From the NCBI RefSeq assembly GCF_023028225.1, contig NZ_CP095482.1, positions 2,046,001-2,110,000 of the forward strand: a stretch of 64,000 nt of DNA. Direction: 5' to 3'. Within the stretch, counting starts at the first letter, position 1; every line of letters begins with the position of its first letter. Shown here piece after piece: positions 1 to 8,813 of this stretch. The translations under genes were made by a program, and so were the position numbers. This DNA is from Halorientalis litorea (GTDB lineage: Archaea; Halobacteriota; Halobacteria; Halobacteriales; Haloarculaceae). The notes under the pieces were generated by a model, which saw only the letters and a list, made by a program, of their open reading frames with translations, was not told the DNA's origin and searched no databases.

Positions 1-282
1 GATGGTCCCGGCGTAGCCGATGGCCTGCTCGGCCAACACCGTCTCCACGAACGACCCGCCGGGACCGCCGTGGGACTCGGGCACCGCGATACCGGTCAGG
101 TCCGCCTCGCCCATCCGCCGGACGTACTCCGCCCAGTCTGCCTGTGACTCCTCGTTGTCGTCCAGCGCGCCGAAGTGGTCCGACCCGAGGCCGTCGACGA
201 ACACCTCCGTCTCCAGCGTCTCGATAGTGTCCGCGAGGTACTGCCGCTCCTCTGGTGTCAGGCTGGTGTCTTTTCCGATCAT
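1..282 (-). CDS. Acyl-CoA dehydrogenase, N-terminal part (cut by window edge)
   Basis: The first 94 codons of a leftward gene are present and the rest lies outside the window. The start is ATG at 282. Residues about 56-94 contain GIAVPESHGG followed by a helix rich in EQAIGYAG, which is the pattern of the N-terminal helical domain of acyl-CoA dehydrogenases, the FAD enzymes that oxidise acyl-CoA to enoyl-CoA. A TATA-like box, GGTTTATTCC at 311-320 on the minus strand, lies about 30 bp before the ATG, so the mRNA has a short leader or none. An IclR regulator is transcribed divergently 370 bp away, and two CoA-transferases lie a few kilobases further on. A role in fatty or branched-chain acid breakdown is inferred. 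The substrate cannot be told. Confidence 0.8.
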   Translation of the reverse strand, partial: MIGKDTSLTPEERQYLADTIETLETEVFVDGLGSDHFGALDDNEESQADWAEYVRRMGEADLTGIAVPESHGGPGGSFVETVLAEQAIGYAGTI

Positions 283-654
283 CGTTTCCGCTCACATCTC
301 CACGTCTATCGGAATAAACCCAGCGCGTTCTTTGACCTCAGATACGGTGAAATTATAGCTCTCACCCCCTCAAATGGTGAAATAGTGTTCCGGGGCGGGG
401 AACGAGATAGCGACGTCTGTGCCCCGCTGTCACACACGAAGTCGCCGTTCTCTCTCGGTTTCGGACGACGCACTGGCACCGGCCCGACCACTCTCCGTTC
501 GCTTCTGCCGAACGCCGCCCGTACGTTTTTGCGTTTCCGGGGCCTCGGAGCGAGATATGTTCCGCAAGGCCGAACGAGTCCGTGTTCCGTGCCGGTCGCT
601 ATCCAGTGAACGGAACGTGACACGAATCGACGCCCTCGGCGTGGAGGGACGGGC
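283..654. other. Divergent intergenic region, acyl-CoA dehydrogenase / IclR
   Basis: This 372-bp gap separates two divergent genes. It holds the TATA-like box for the leftward gene. It also holds two copies of GGTGAAAT (near 347 and 375) around an AT-rich block, which could be part of a regulator site. I see no convincing coding sequence or RNA gene. IclR proteins commonly bind such shared regions, so this is the natural place to look for the operator. Confidence 0.4.
311..320 (-). promoter_or_regulatory. TATA-like box of the acyl-CoA dehydrogenase gene
   Basis: GGTTTATTCC on the minus strand is the AT-rich block about 30 bp before the ATG at 282, the usual haloarchaeal TATA-to-start spacing. 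A second AT-rich block lies at about 347-360, too far upstream for a leaderless start. Confidence 0.5.
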
Positions 655-1398
655 GTGATCGAATCGAGTCGGAACTCGCTGTCGGTCCTCGAAGCGATTC
701 ACGACACCGACGAGGGTGGCGTAACGGTCGTCGCCGAGGAGACGGGCTTGGCCAAGAGCACCGTTCACGACCACGTCGAGACGTTAATCGAACTCGGGTA
801 CGTCGTGCGGACGGACGAGGGCCTTCGACTCTCCTACCGGTTCCTCGGGTTCGGTCTCGACCTCCGTCGCCGGACGCGAGCGAGTGCCGAGGCAGCGGCG
901 AAGGTGACCCAACTCGCGAACCGAACCGGCGAGCGCGCCCACTACATCGTCGAAGAGGGCGGTGATGCCGTCTTTCTGTTCTCCGAGACCGGCGAGAACG
1001 CCGTCGAGACGGACGTTTCGCCCGGGTACCGCGAGCCGCTGTACGCGACGGCGAGCGGTACGGCGATTCTCGCGCACCTCCCCGAGGACCGAATCGACGC
1101 CATCGTCGCGGCCATCGACTTCGAGTCGGTCGACCGGGAGAGCGTCGCCGACGAGGCGGCTCTCAGACAGGAACTCGACCGGGTGCGTTCGGCGGACGTG
1201 GCCTACAACGAGGGCGAGTATATCCGGAACCTCTGGTCGGTCGCTGCCCCGGTCTTCGACGGCGACGGCCGACTGCTCGGCAGCATGAGTGTCTCGGCAC
1301 CGGTCCATCGGCTACAACACGAGGGCGTGCGAGACGACCTCAGGGCGACGCTGCTGGAGACGGTCAACGAACTCGAACTCGACATCGCGTACGCCTGA
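655..1398 (+). CDS. IclR family transcriptional regulator
   Basis: This 247-residue protein starts with GTG. Residues about 5-65 form the winged helix (SVLEAIHDTDEGGVTVVAEE, then TGLAKSTVHDHVETL as the recognition helix). From about residue 75 onward is the effector-binding domain typical of IclR proteins, with YREPLYATASGTAILAHLPE and a late GSMSVSAPVHRL segment. The length is normal for the family. IclR regulators bind small carboxylic acids or aromatics and act as dimers on neighbouring operons. The divergent acyl-CoA dehydrogenase is the likely target, which is an inference from position. No clear TATA box precedes the GTG. Confidence 0.9.
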   Translation: MIESSRNSLSVLEAIHDTDEGGVTVVAEETGLAKSTVHDHVETLIELGYVVRTDEGLRLSYRFLGFGLDLRRRTRASAEAAAKVTQLANRTGERAHYIVEEGGDAVFLFSETGENAVETDVSPGYREPLYATASGTAILAHLPEDRIDAIVAAIDFESVDRESVADEAALRQELDRVRSADVAYNEGEYIRNLWSVAAPVFDGDGRLLGSMSVSAPVHRLQHEGVRDDLRATLLETVNELELDIAYA

Positions 1399-1465
1399 TG
1401 CTCGAACCGGTCGGCACGGCGACCGGCACCGCACCCGTTATGTCACTCCACCCGCTTTTCACGGT

Positions 1466-2188
1466 GTGACCGACTGGCCACCGGCAGACCTCGAAGACGC
1501 GACGGCCGTCGCCGAGTACCGCGACGAACTGGTCGCCGCGGTCCGGGACCACGCCGGGCAGATAGCCTACCACCTCGCACGGCTGACGGGCGGTGACTAC
1601 GGACAGCAGACCGTCGAAACCGACCGCGGCGAGTGGACAGTCAAGTTCGAGGGCGGCGACCTCTCCTATCTCCGATTCGCTCCCAAACGCGGCGAGGACG
1701 TGTACGTCGTCTCGACCAAACACCCACCGGACCCGGAACCGCTCGCCGACGCGCTGGCCGACTACGACGCGTTCGTGCGCGGGTTCAACGACTACGTGGC
1801 CTCGCTCGACGGCGTCCTCGACGGGGTGTCGACGGAGTTCCCCGACGCCGCCTCGACGGACGGCGTGGTCGCCGAACGGGACCGCGTGCTGGGTCGCATC
1901 CGGGAGGTGTGCGACCGCATCGCCGCCGAACTCCACCGCTACGAGGGCGGCGACTACGGCACCTACACCACCCGCGTCGACGGGACCCGCTGGGAGTTGA
2001 ACTGGGACCGCGACGGCGTGTCCTACCTCCGCATCGGCGGCTCCGACGGCCTGTATCTCCTCTCGCAGTACGACGAGCCGTCGGCGGCCGACATCCGCGA
2101 GTACGCCCCGCGATTCCGGGCGTTCGTCCGCGCGTACAACGAGCACGTCGCCGAACTGGAGGCGGACCTCGGCACCGTCGAACTGTGA
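1466..2188 (+). CDS. Haloarchaeal protein with two copies of one ~85-residue domain
   Basis: The open frame extends upstream into the iclR gene, but GTG at 1466 gives a 240-residue acidic protein whose codon use and content fit from there on. It has a clear internal duplication. The first half has GGDYGQQTVETDRGEW then GDLSYLRF and FVRGFNDYV. The second half has GGDYGTYTTRVDGTRW then GVSYLRI and FVRAYNEHV. Each copy looks like a small alpha/beta domain with an amphipathic end helix. No signal peptide or catalytic motif is visible. I may have met such proteins described as profilin-fold in haloarchaeal annotation, but I cannot confirm that from sequence alone. Function unknown. Confidence 0.75.
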   Translation: MTDWPPADLEDATAVAEYRDELVAAVRDHAGQIAYHLARLTGGDYGQQTVETDRGEWTVKFEGGDLSYLRFAPKRGEDVYVVSTKHPPDPEPLADALADYDAFVRGFNDYVASLDGVLDGVSTEFPDAASTDGVVAERDRVLGRIREVCDRIAAELHRYEGGDYGTYTTRVDGTRWELNWDRDGVSYLRIGGSDGLYLLSQYDEPSAADIREYAPRFRAFVRAYNEHVAELEADLGTVEL

Positions 2189-2215
2189 CCGGTCGGGTGG
2201 GCACGCCCGCCGTAC

Positions 2216-3427
2216 TCACGACGCCGCGGCCCGTGGCAGGCGCAGCGTCAGGAGGACGACGGCGAGCAGCACGACTGCCAACAGCAGGTACCCCTCGTCG
2301 AAGTAGCCGCGGTCCGCGACGGCACCGAACAGCACCGGGCCGAGCGCGCCCAGCGTGGCGGCGACGGTGCGGACGACGCCGAGACCGGTCCCTCGGATGT
2401 CGTCGGGAATCGCGTCCGAGAGGAACGACTGGGTAATCGCCCCGGACCCCAGCATCGTACTCACGAGGGCAGTAATCGCGAACAGCGGCACGAACCCGCT
2501 GACGAACGGCAACAGGACGAGTCCGGCGACCGGACCCACGAGGACGAGGACCAAGGCGTTGCGCATCCCGATGCGGTCGTAGGCCGCACCGGCAATCGGC
2601 TTGACGACGACGCCGAAGGCGAAGAAGACGCTGAACAGCAGTCCCGCCGTCGAAGAGGCCAACCCCTTCTGCTCGACCAGATAGGTCGGGTAGAACCCGG
2701 TGAACGACTGCCAGACGAGGATGTACAGAAAGAGGATGAAGGCCACGAAGGTCATGTTCGCGCGACGCAGCTCTCCGATGACGTACCGGGCACTCCCGGC
2801 CGAGAGCGTGTCCATCGCGCTCTCGGTCGGCGTCTGTGCCGGAAGCACGACCCACAGGAGCCCACCCACGAGGACCAACAACGGGACGAGGAAACCGATG
2901 CCCGCCTGCCACGCCACGGCGACGGCGAGGACGCCAGCGACCGGCGGGAAGACGGTCTGACCGAGGTCACCCGTCGCCATCGTCACGCCGAGCGCGCTCC
3001 CGATGCGCCCGGGATACGTCTCCGAAAGAATCGTTATCCGCGCGATGGGGTAGAGCGACTGGCCCAGTCCGACGAGTCCCGTGGCGAGAAACAGTGCCAA
3101 CGGCGTGGGCGCGACCGTGACGACGACGAGCGCGGCGGCGACGACGACCGCTCCCGCCGTCATGACCACGCGTTCGCTGTAGCGGTCCGCGAGGATACCC
3201 CCCGGCAGTTGGCCGAGCGCGGACCCGAGCCACAACACCGTCACCAACAGCCCCGCGACGGTGAGGCTCAGACCGAACGACTCCCGAAGATACGGCAACA
3301 ACACCGGGTAGACCATCCGCGCACCCAGCAACACGCCCCACCCGCTCGCGATGACGACGAGTGACTTGCCCTTTCCGCCGCCCCACAGCTCGGTTAATTC
3401 ATCCTTGATAGATCTATAAATATTCAT
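2216..3427 (-). CDS. Major facilitator superfamily transporter
   Basis: This 403-residue membrane protein has about twelve hydrophobic segments. The MFS loop 2-3 signature is present as GGILADRYSERV at about residues 77-88, and a related motif after segment 8 reads GAAYDRIGMRNA. The central loop is at residues 200-220. The protein probably moves a small solute or drug by proton or sodium coupling, but the substrate is unknown. The start is ATG at 3427. CAGTTATCGG about 35 bp upstream could be its TATA box. The first codons are themselves unusually AT-rich. The gene stands alone between a convergent neighbour and the histidine kinase gene. Confidence 0.88.
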   Translation of the reverse strand: MNIYRSIKDELTELWGGGKGKSLVVIASGWGVLLGARMVYPVLLPYLRESFGLSLTVAGLLVTVLWLGSALGQLPGGILADRYSERVVMTAGAVVVAAALVVVTVAPTPLALFLATGLVGLGQSLYPIARITILSETYPGRIGSALGVTMATGDLGQTVFPPVAGVLAVAVAWQAGIGFLVPLLVLVGGLLWVVLPAQTPTESAMDTLSAGSARYVIGELRRANMTFVAFILFLYILVWQSFTGFYPTYLVEQKGLASSTAGLLFSVFFAFGVVVKPIAGAAYDRIGMRNALVLVLVGPVAGLVLLPFVSGFVPLFAITALVSTMLGSGAITQSFLSDAIPDDIRGTGLGVVRTVAATLGALGPVLFGAVADRGYFDEGYLLLAVVLLAVVLLTLRLPRAAAS

Positions 3428-3626
3428 TCAGGACGCGGTATCGAGTCCTCGCATAGGACCCCGATAACTGTTTCTCACTTCGTCCGGGCGCGACGTGTGT
3501 GCCGACCAGCCCTCGGCCACGCGCTCACCTGTCCATCCGCCGCATCGCAAAAACGTACTGACACATCTGCGTCGGGAACTCGCTCGCTCCGCACTCACTG
3601 GCGACGGCAGTCGCTCCGGATACAGT

Positions 3627-5774
3627 CTACTCGGCAGTCTCGATGCCGGTAATCTCGAACCGCGCGCCGCCGTCGTGTTCGGTGGCGAGCGTGATTCGCC
3701 AACCGTGTGCGGTGGCCACCTGTTCGACGATACTCAGTCCGAATCCCGTCCCGTCTTCCGCGCCCGAGAAACCGGCCTCGAACACGTCGTCGCGATACGC
3801 CTCGGGTACGCCGGGGCCGTCGTCCTCGACGTAGAATCCGTCGGGCAGTTCACCGACAGTCACGGTGACGGTTTCGCCGCCGTGTTTTATCGCGTTTCGC
3901 ATGAGGTTCTCCAGCAGTTGTTTGAGACGGCCCCGGTCGGCGTGGAGTCGAACGTCGGTGTCGACCCGGAGGGTCGCCTCGGCTGTTTCGACGGTTTGCC
4001 AACACTCCTCGACGAGTGACCCGAGGGTCACGGCCTCGATATCGTCGACTTGTCGCCCGTTCTGTGCGAGCGTCAGCAGGTCGTCGATGAGTGTCTCCAT
4101 TCGGTCGTGTGCGGTTTCGATGTCGTCGAGGTGTTCGCTCTCACACTCGTCTCGGACGAACTGCAAGCGTGCTTGGGCCACGTTCAGTGGGTTCCGGAGG
4201 TCGTGGCTGACGACGGACGCGAACTGTTCAAGTTGTTTCTCGCGCTGTTTGCGTTCGGAGATGCCGCGGCTGATGACGACGAACCTCGGTTCGCCGTCGA
4301 TGTCGTGACGCCTGATGTGTGCCTCCACCGGAAACGTCCCTCCATCTTTCTGCCGGTACCGACTCTCGATTTTGACTTGGGAGTGCTCCGCCATGCCGTC
4401 CCAGAGGTCCTGTGCCGTCTCTTCGTCGATGTTTTCGTCGAGGTCCCAGACGCTCATCTCGGTGAGTTCCGCTTCGTCGTACCCGGTCTGCTCGCAGAGT
4501 CGTGCGTTCGGGTCGATGATGTTCCCGTCGTCGTCGTGGATGTTGACCATGTCGGGCGACTCCTCGAACAGGGATTCCAACCGCGCGGTCGTTTCACGAA
4601 GCGTCTGCTCGCGCTGTTTACGCTCGGAGATGTCACGGCTGTTGACGACGACTCCACCGATGTCTGGATTGTCCCGGTAGTCGGTCCCGCGGATTTCGAG
4701 CCAGCACCACTGGTCGTCGGCCGTTCGGAACCGTAACTCGTGGCTGACTCGGTCTTCCGGCCCCGCTAGAAGGGACTCGAAGGCGTCGATGGTCCCCGGC
4801 CTGTCGTCCGGATGGACCAACTCGAACCCGTTCTCGCCGAGCAACTCGCCCGGTTCGTACCCGAGGACTTGCGTCACCGACGGACTCTGGTACTGAATCG
4901 TTCCGGCCTCGTCCAGCACCGTGATGACGTCCGTCGACCCCTCCAAGTACGCCTGATACTGTTCGAGTTCCCGCTCTCGCTCCGTTCGGTCGGCGACGTC
5001 TTGGAACAGCGAGACGACAGTCACGATGTCGCCGTCGTCGTCGGTGATGACGCGATTGTGCCACTCACAGACGATTCGTTCGCCGTCCTTCCGAACGTTC
5101 TCGTCGATGCTCCGGAAACCGCCGGCCGCCTCTGCGAGTTCGTCGGTGACCTTGTCGCTGTCGTCGTAACTGTTCTCGGACACGAGCGTCTCCCACGTCT
5201 CTCCGCGAAGTTCCGCTTCGGTGTAGCCGAGAATTTCCTCGCCAGCCTCGTTCAACCGGACGATTTCGAAGTCTTCGTCGTACTCCAAGACGCCGAGCGG
5301 TGACTGCTCGACGAACAGCGAGAGCCGTTCCTGACTGGCTTCGAGTGCCGTCTTCGCCCGGTACTGCTCGACGGCGTTTTCGATTCGATTGGCGAGGACG
5401 GTGTACTGTTCGGTCCCGGTCCCTTTCTGGAGGTAATCGGTGACGCCGGTCGAAATCGCTTCGCTGGCGATTTCCTCGGACCCCTTTCCGGTGTACAGGA
5501 TAAACGGCAAATCGGGGTACTCCGCACGGACGATCGAGAGGAACTCGATGCCGTTCTGTTCGGGCATGTTGTAGTCGGAGACGATACAGTCACAGTCTCT
5601 CTCCGAGAGCCGTTCGAGTCCCTCGTCGACGCTGGTGGCTGTGAGTACCTCGAACCGCTCGTCCTCGCGTTCGAGACAGGTCGCAGTCAGGTCCACGACA
5701 CTCGGCTCGTCGTCGACGTGCAGTACTGTAATCGACCCCTGAGGTGTGGACACCTCGGCGGCGTTTCGACTCAT
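3627..5774 (-). CDS. Response-regulator/PAS/histidine kinase hybrid
   Basis: This 715-residue soluble sensor kinase has an N-terminal receiver domain (residues about 15-130) with the acidic pair D21-D22, phospho-acceptor D67 in SDYNMPE and K117. Three PAS domains follow (about 150-270, 275-395, 400-515), each closing with an ERKQRE or RTERERE linker. The kinase module has H524 in SVVSHDLRN, an N box LLENLMRNAIKHGG, and ATP-lid motifs DDGPGV and GTGFGLSI. The order REC-PAS-PAS-PAS-HisKA-HATPase is very common in haloarchaea. There is no membrane segment, so the signal is cytoplasmic or comes through the receiver. A GGAGG lies 11 nt before the ATG, and the nearest TATA-like box is about 250 bp upstream. 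Confidence 0.93.
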   Translation of the reverse strand: MSRNAAEVSTPQGSITVLHVDDEPSVVDLTATCLEREDERFEVLTATSVDEGLERLSERDCDCIVSDYNMPEQNGIEFLSIVRAEYPDLPFILYTGKGSEEIASEAISTGVTDYLQKGTGTEQYTVLANRIENAVEQYRAKTALEASQERLSLFVEQSPLGVLEYDEDFEIVRLNEAGEEILGYTEAELRGETWETLVSENSYDDSDKVTDELAEAAGGFRSIDENVRKDGERIVCEWHNRVITDDDGDIVTVVSLFQDVADRTERERELEQYQAYLEGSTDVITVLDEAGTIQYQSPSVTQVLGYEPGELLGENGFELVHPDDRPGTIDAFESLLAGPEDRVSHELRFRTADDQWCWLEIRGTDYRDNPDIGGVVVNSRDISERKQREQTLRETTARLESLFEESPDMVNIHDDDGNIIDPNARLCEQTGYDEAELTEMSVWDLDENIDEETAQDLWDGMAEHSQVKIESRYRQKDGGTFPVEAHIRRHDIDGEPRFVVISRGISERKQREKQLEQFASVVSHDLRNPLNVAQARLQFVRDECESEHLDDIETAHDRMETLIDDLLTLAQNGRQVDDIEAVTLGSLVEECWQTVETAEATLRVDTDVRLHADRGRLKQLLENLMRNAIKHGGETVTVTVGELPDGFYVEDDGPGVPEAYRDDVFEAGFSGAEDGTGFGLSIVEQVATAHGWRITLATEHDGGARFEITGIETAE

Positions 5775-6161
5775 GGGCCGACGGCCTCCGTGTCAGGGGC
5801 AGCCACTGAGCGTGCGTGACTCGTCGTACAGCGTGTCGCGAGGACATCGTCCGCGAAACGACGGCTGGAACGTGTGGTCATCATCGGTGGGGTGGGGTTT
5901 CGGAACGCCGCCTCGAGCACAGAACGTGGGTCTCTCGAACCGTCTGCCTACGAGTGTGGTCCTGTCTCCGGGTACTTGCTCCGATACCGGAAACGGCACA
6001 TAGAGGAAACAACACGTCCGCTTAGAAAAATTTATCGCGGATTCAGAGTCCGGCAGTCACGACCACGCCGGGGTATCGGTCGCTCTCGACCGTGTGGGGC
6101 GGTGAGTCACGCTCGACAGACAGGCTCCACCACGACGGGCAGGTCCCGCTACCCGGAGCGG
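5775..6161. other. 387-bp non-coding gap with a strong AT-rich block
   Basis: No convincing gene is seen. The notable feature is an AT-rich stretch at 6022-6036 which, read leftward, contains ATAAATTTTT, a good TATA-like box. If it serves the kinase gene the leader would be over 200 nt. A 68-codon GTG-started frame (5999 to 5793) begins 27 bp downstream of the box, but its composition is not like the neighbouring genes and I do not call it. Confidence 0.4.
6026..6035 (-). promoter_or_regulatory. TATA-like box, target uncertain
   Basis: ATAAATTTTT on the minus strand is the most AT-rich block in this gap. It could start a long leader for the histidine kinase gene or a small RNA or short peptide upstream of it. 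Confidence 0.35.
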
Positions 6162-7343
6162 TCAGTCCGCGATGTCGGCCGCGGCGAGCATCCGCGACAC
6201 CGTCTCGTCGTCGTAGCCGAGTTCTTCGAGTACGGCCCGGGTGTGTTCGCCGAGTTCCGGCGGGCGACCCGAGATGTCCGGTCGCCCCTCGCTCGTCGTG
6301 AACGGGACGCCGGCCGTCTCGACGGGCGTGTCCGTCAGAACGTTGTGTGACTCCACCAGCAGTTCACGCGCGGCGAGGTGCGGGTCGTCCTCGACCAGTT
6401 CCTCGACGCTCTGGACCGGCCCGGCGGGGATACCGACCGTCGCCAGTTGTTCACAGAGCTCCTCACGGTCGTAGTCGGCGAACTCGTCTTCGAGTATCTC
6501 CTTGAGGGTCTCGCGGTGCGCCCAGCGAGCGTCGTTCGTCTCGAACCGCTCGTCGGTCACCAACTCCTCCCGGTCGAGGGCGTCACACAGGTCCGCGAAC
6601 ATCCCGTCGGTGAAGACACACATGTAGATGTTCCCGTCGCCGGCGACGTTGAACACCTCGTTGGGCGCGAGGCCGGCGAATCCCTGCCCCGACCGCTCGG
6701 GGTTCTCCCCGCTACCGGAGTAGTGGGAAATCCAGTATCCCATCCACGTGACCGCCACCTCGAAGAGGTTCACGTCGATACGCTGGCCTTCGCCGGTGGC
6801 CTCGCGGTGCAACAGTGCCGACGCGAGGCTGAACGCCGCCGTCGTCCCGGTCCCCCAGTCGATGACGCTGGCGCCGATGCGGACCGGCGGGCGGTCGGGG
6901 TAGCCGATCGTCGACATCAGGCCGCTCATCGCTTGGATGATGGGGTCGTACGCCGGCCGGTCGCTGTAGGGGCCGTCCTGTCCGAACCCGGTCAGCGACA
7001 GGTAGACCACGTCCTCGTTGTCGGCGGCGACGGATTCGTAGTCCAACCCGAACCGCTCCATGACGCCCGGCCGGAAACTCTCGACCACCACGTCCGCCTC
7101 GGCGGCGAGGTCACTGGCCGCACGCTTGCCCGCGTCGCTCTTCAGGTCGAGACAGACGCTCCGTTTGTCCGCGAGGTTGACCGACGCGAACATCGCGCCG
7201 TCGAGTACGTTGCGAAACCTGTCTCCTTCGACCGGTTCGACCTTGACGACGTTCGCGCCTAATGCCCCGAGGAACTGCGTCGCGACGGGGCCAGCTATCG
7301 ACTGGGTCAGGTCGAGTACGTCGATGTCCTCGAACGGTTGCAT
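6162..7343 (-). CDS. CoA-transferase family III (CaiB/BaiF)
   Basis: This 393-residue cytoplasmic enzyme moves CoA between carboxylic acids. The N-terminus has the family pattern VLDLTQSIAGPVATQFLGAL and ANVVKVEP. The catalytic aspartate of the family is expected in the DPIIQAMSGLM region (about residue 160). The C-terminal segment GEHTRAVLEELGYDDE is also typical. I chose ATG at 7343 rather than the frame's first codon 27 bp upstream because it gives the normal N-terminus and sits about 35 bp from GGATAACGTT, a possible TATA box. A second member of the family lies 56 bp upstream on the same strand, so the two are likely co-transcribed or alternate partners. Substrate unknown. Confidence 0.9.
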   Translation of the reverse strand: MQPFEDIDVLDLTQSIAGPVATQFLGALGANVVKVEPVEGDRFRNVLDGAMFASVNLADKRSVCLDLKSDAGKRAASDLAAEADVVVESFRPGVMERFGLDYESVAADNEDVVYLSLTGFGQDGPYSDRPAYDPIIQAMSGLMSTIGYPDRPPVRIGASVIDWGTGTTAAFSLASALLHREATGEGQRIDVNLFEVAVTWMGYWISHYSGSGENPERSGQGFAGLAPNEVFNVAGDGNIYMCVFTDGMFADLCDALDREELVTDERFETNDARWAHRETLKEILEDEFADYDREELCEQLATVGIPAGPVQSVEELVEDDPHLAARELLVESHNVLTDTPVETAGVPFTTSEGRPDISGRPPELGEHTRAVLEELGYDDETVSRMLAAADIAD

Positions 7344-7399
7344 GCAGTCCACAAACAGCAGGACCGTCAAAACGTTATCCCACCGACCGGCAACGACCG

Positions 7400-8617
7400 T
7401 CAGTCGTCCTCGCGGGTCTCGATGACGCCGGCCGAAGCGAGGTCGGTTATCTCCGCCTCGTCGTAGCCCAGTTCCGCGAGCACCTCGCGGTTGTGCTCAC
7501 CGAGCACCGGCGTGTGGCGGGGCGACTGCGGCGGCGTCTCGGACAGCGACAGCGGCGTGTCGGTCAGCGTCACCTCGTCCAGTCGCGGGTGTGGGACCGT
7601 CCGGAACACCTCGCGCTCTCGGACGTGGTCGAGACTCGCCGCTTCGTCGATGGTCCGGTGTCTCGCGGCCGGGACGCCGGCGGCGACGAGCGTCTCGACG
7701 GCCTCGTCGGCGGGTTTGTCGGCCAACCACTCCTCCAAGAGTGCCGTCAGTTCCCCGGCGTCGTCCATCCGCCCCGCGTCGGTCTGGTACTTCTCCTCCG
7801 TCAGCAGGTCCTCCCGGCCGATGACATCGCAGTACCCCTCCCAGATACGCTCGGAGTACAGCAACAACGCGACACAGACCCAGCCGTCGGCCGCCTCGGC
7901 CGCCCCGTAGAGCATCTCGGGGTTGAACATGGCGTTGCGGCCGCCCCGCCCGGGCACTTCGCCGCAGTTGTGGTAGTACTCGAACGCCCCGTCCATGTTG
8001 TGCATGACCGACTCCAGGAGCGACACGTCGACCTTCTGGCCGCCAGCGTCGTGGACGTCGCGGTGGCGCAACGCCGCGAGCGCGCTGATGGCGGCGTGAC
8101 ACCCAGCGTAGTAGTCGGCGACCGACGACTGGGCGCGGATGGGGGGCTTCCCGTCGTCGTAGCCCATCACGCTCGACAGTCCGGAGACGTGCTGGATGAT
8201 GGCGTCCATCGCCGGTTTGTTCGCCATCGGCCCCGTCTCGCCGTAGCCGGTGATGTGGACGTAGACGATGCCCTCGTTGATGTCTCGGAGGGTGTCGTAA
8301 TCGACGCCGAGACGGCTGGCGACGCCCGGCGGCCAGTTCTGGACGAACACGTCCGCGGTTTCCACGAGGTCGTACAGCGTCGCCATTCCCTCCGGGGCCT
8401 TCATGTCGAGACACAGCGACCGCTTGTTGCGGTTGAACTGCTCGAACCCGGGGTTGAACCCTTCGCCGTCCCTCTCGCGGCGGTCGGTCCGGTAGACCTC
8501 TCCACCCGGACGCTCTATTTTGACCACGTCGGCCCCGAGGTCGCCGAGGTACGTCGCACAGATTGGGCCCGCGATGACCTGTCCACAGTCGATGACACGC
8601 ACGTCTGAGAGTGGCAT
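7400..8617 (-). CDS. CoA-transferase family III (CaiB/BaiF), second copy
   Basis: This 405-residue protein has the same fold and motifs as the gene downstream: VIDCGQVIAGPICATYLGDL, ADVVKIERPGGE, FNRNKRSLCLDMK, and a central MDAIIQHVSGLSSVMG that holds the expected catalytic aspartate. It is clearly diverged from its neighbour and is not a recent copy. Class III enzymes can be homodimers or pairs, so a heteromeric enzyme is possible. A TATA-like TTATCAAA lies about 28 bp before the ATG at 8617, and GGAGGG lies just before the start. The nearby acyl-CoA dehydrogenase and IclR regulator suggest an organic-acid activation and oxidation locus, which is an inference. Confidence 0.9.
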   Translation of the reverse strand: MPLSDVRVIDCGQVIAGPICATYLGDLGADVVKIERPGGEVYRTDRRERDGEGFNPGFEQFNRNKRSLCLDMKAPEGMATLYDLVETADVFVQNWPPGVASRLGVDYDTLRDINEGIVYVHITGYGETGPMANKPAMDAIIQHVSGLSSVMGYDDGKPPIRAQSSVADYYAGCHAAISALAALRHRDVHDAGGQKVDVSLLESVMHNMDGAFEYYHNCGEVPGRGGRNAMFNPEMLYGAAEAADGWVCVALLLYSERIWEGYCDVIGREDLLTEEKYQTDAGRMDDAGELTALLEEWLADKPADEAVETLVAAGVPAARHRTIDEAASLDHVREREVFRTVPHPRLDEVTLTDTPLSLSETPPQSPRHTPVLGEHNREVLAELGYDEAEITDLASAGVIETREDD

Positions 8618-8813
8618 ACCCTACCCTCCGAGTCTCGTTTGATAAGACTGCCCCCGATACGGCCAGCCGAAGCCGACCTCCCCGCGACTGCGCGCCCTGA
8701 CGACCTGTTCCGTGTGAGTCCCGGTGTCCGTCGGTCACCACCGTCCGTCTCGCCGGACATCGGACACATCCATCCGAACCGCCGAGTCGGCGGCGCGCGC
8801 TGGGGTCGTCCCG

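Noticed and set aside
1289..1465. 59-codon N-terminal extension of the duplicated-domain protein
   Set aside because: It lies mostly within iclR in another frame and reads as basic low-complexity sequence. GTG at 1466 gives a normal acidic start.
3540..3615. Possible further copy of the dispersed repeat (ATCGCAAAAACGT, CGCTCGCTCCGCACTCACTG)
   Set aside because: It lacks the AACCACC-TTTT-TCGGG half and has no flanking gene-end duplication; similarity is limited to short common words.
5793..5999. 68-codon GTG frame downstream of a TATA-like box
   Set aside because: Composition is basic and Cys/Pro-rich, with no similarity to any family I know. Only the promoter-like block supports it.
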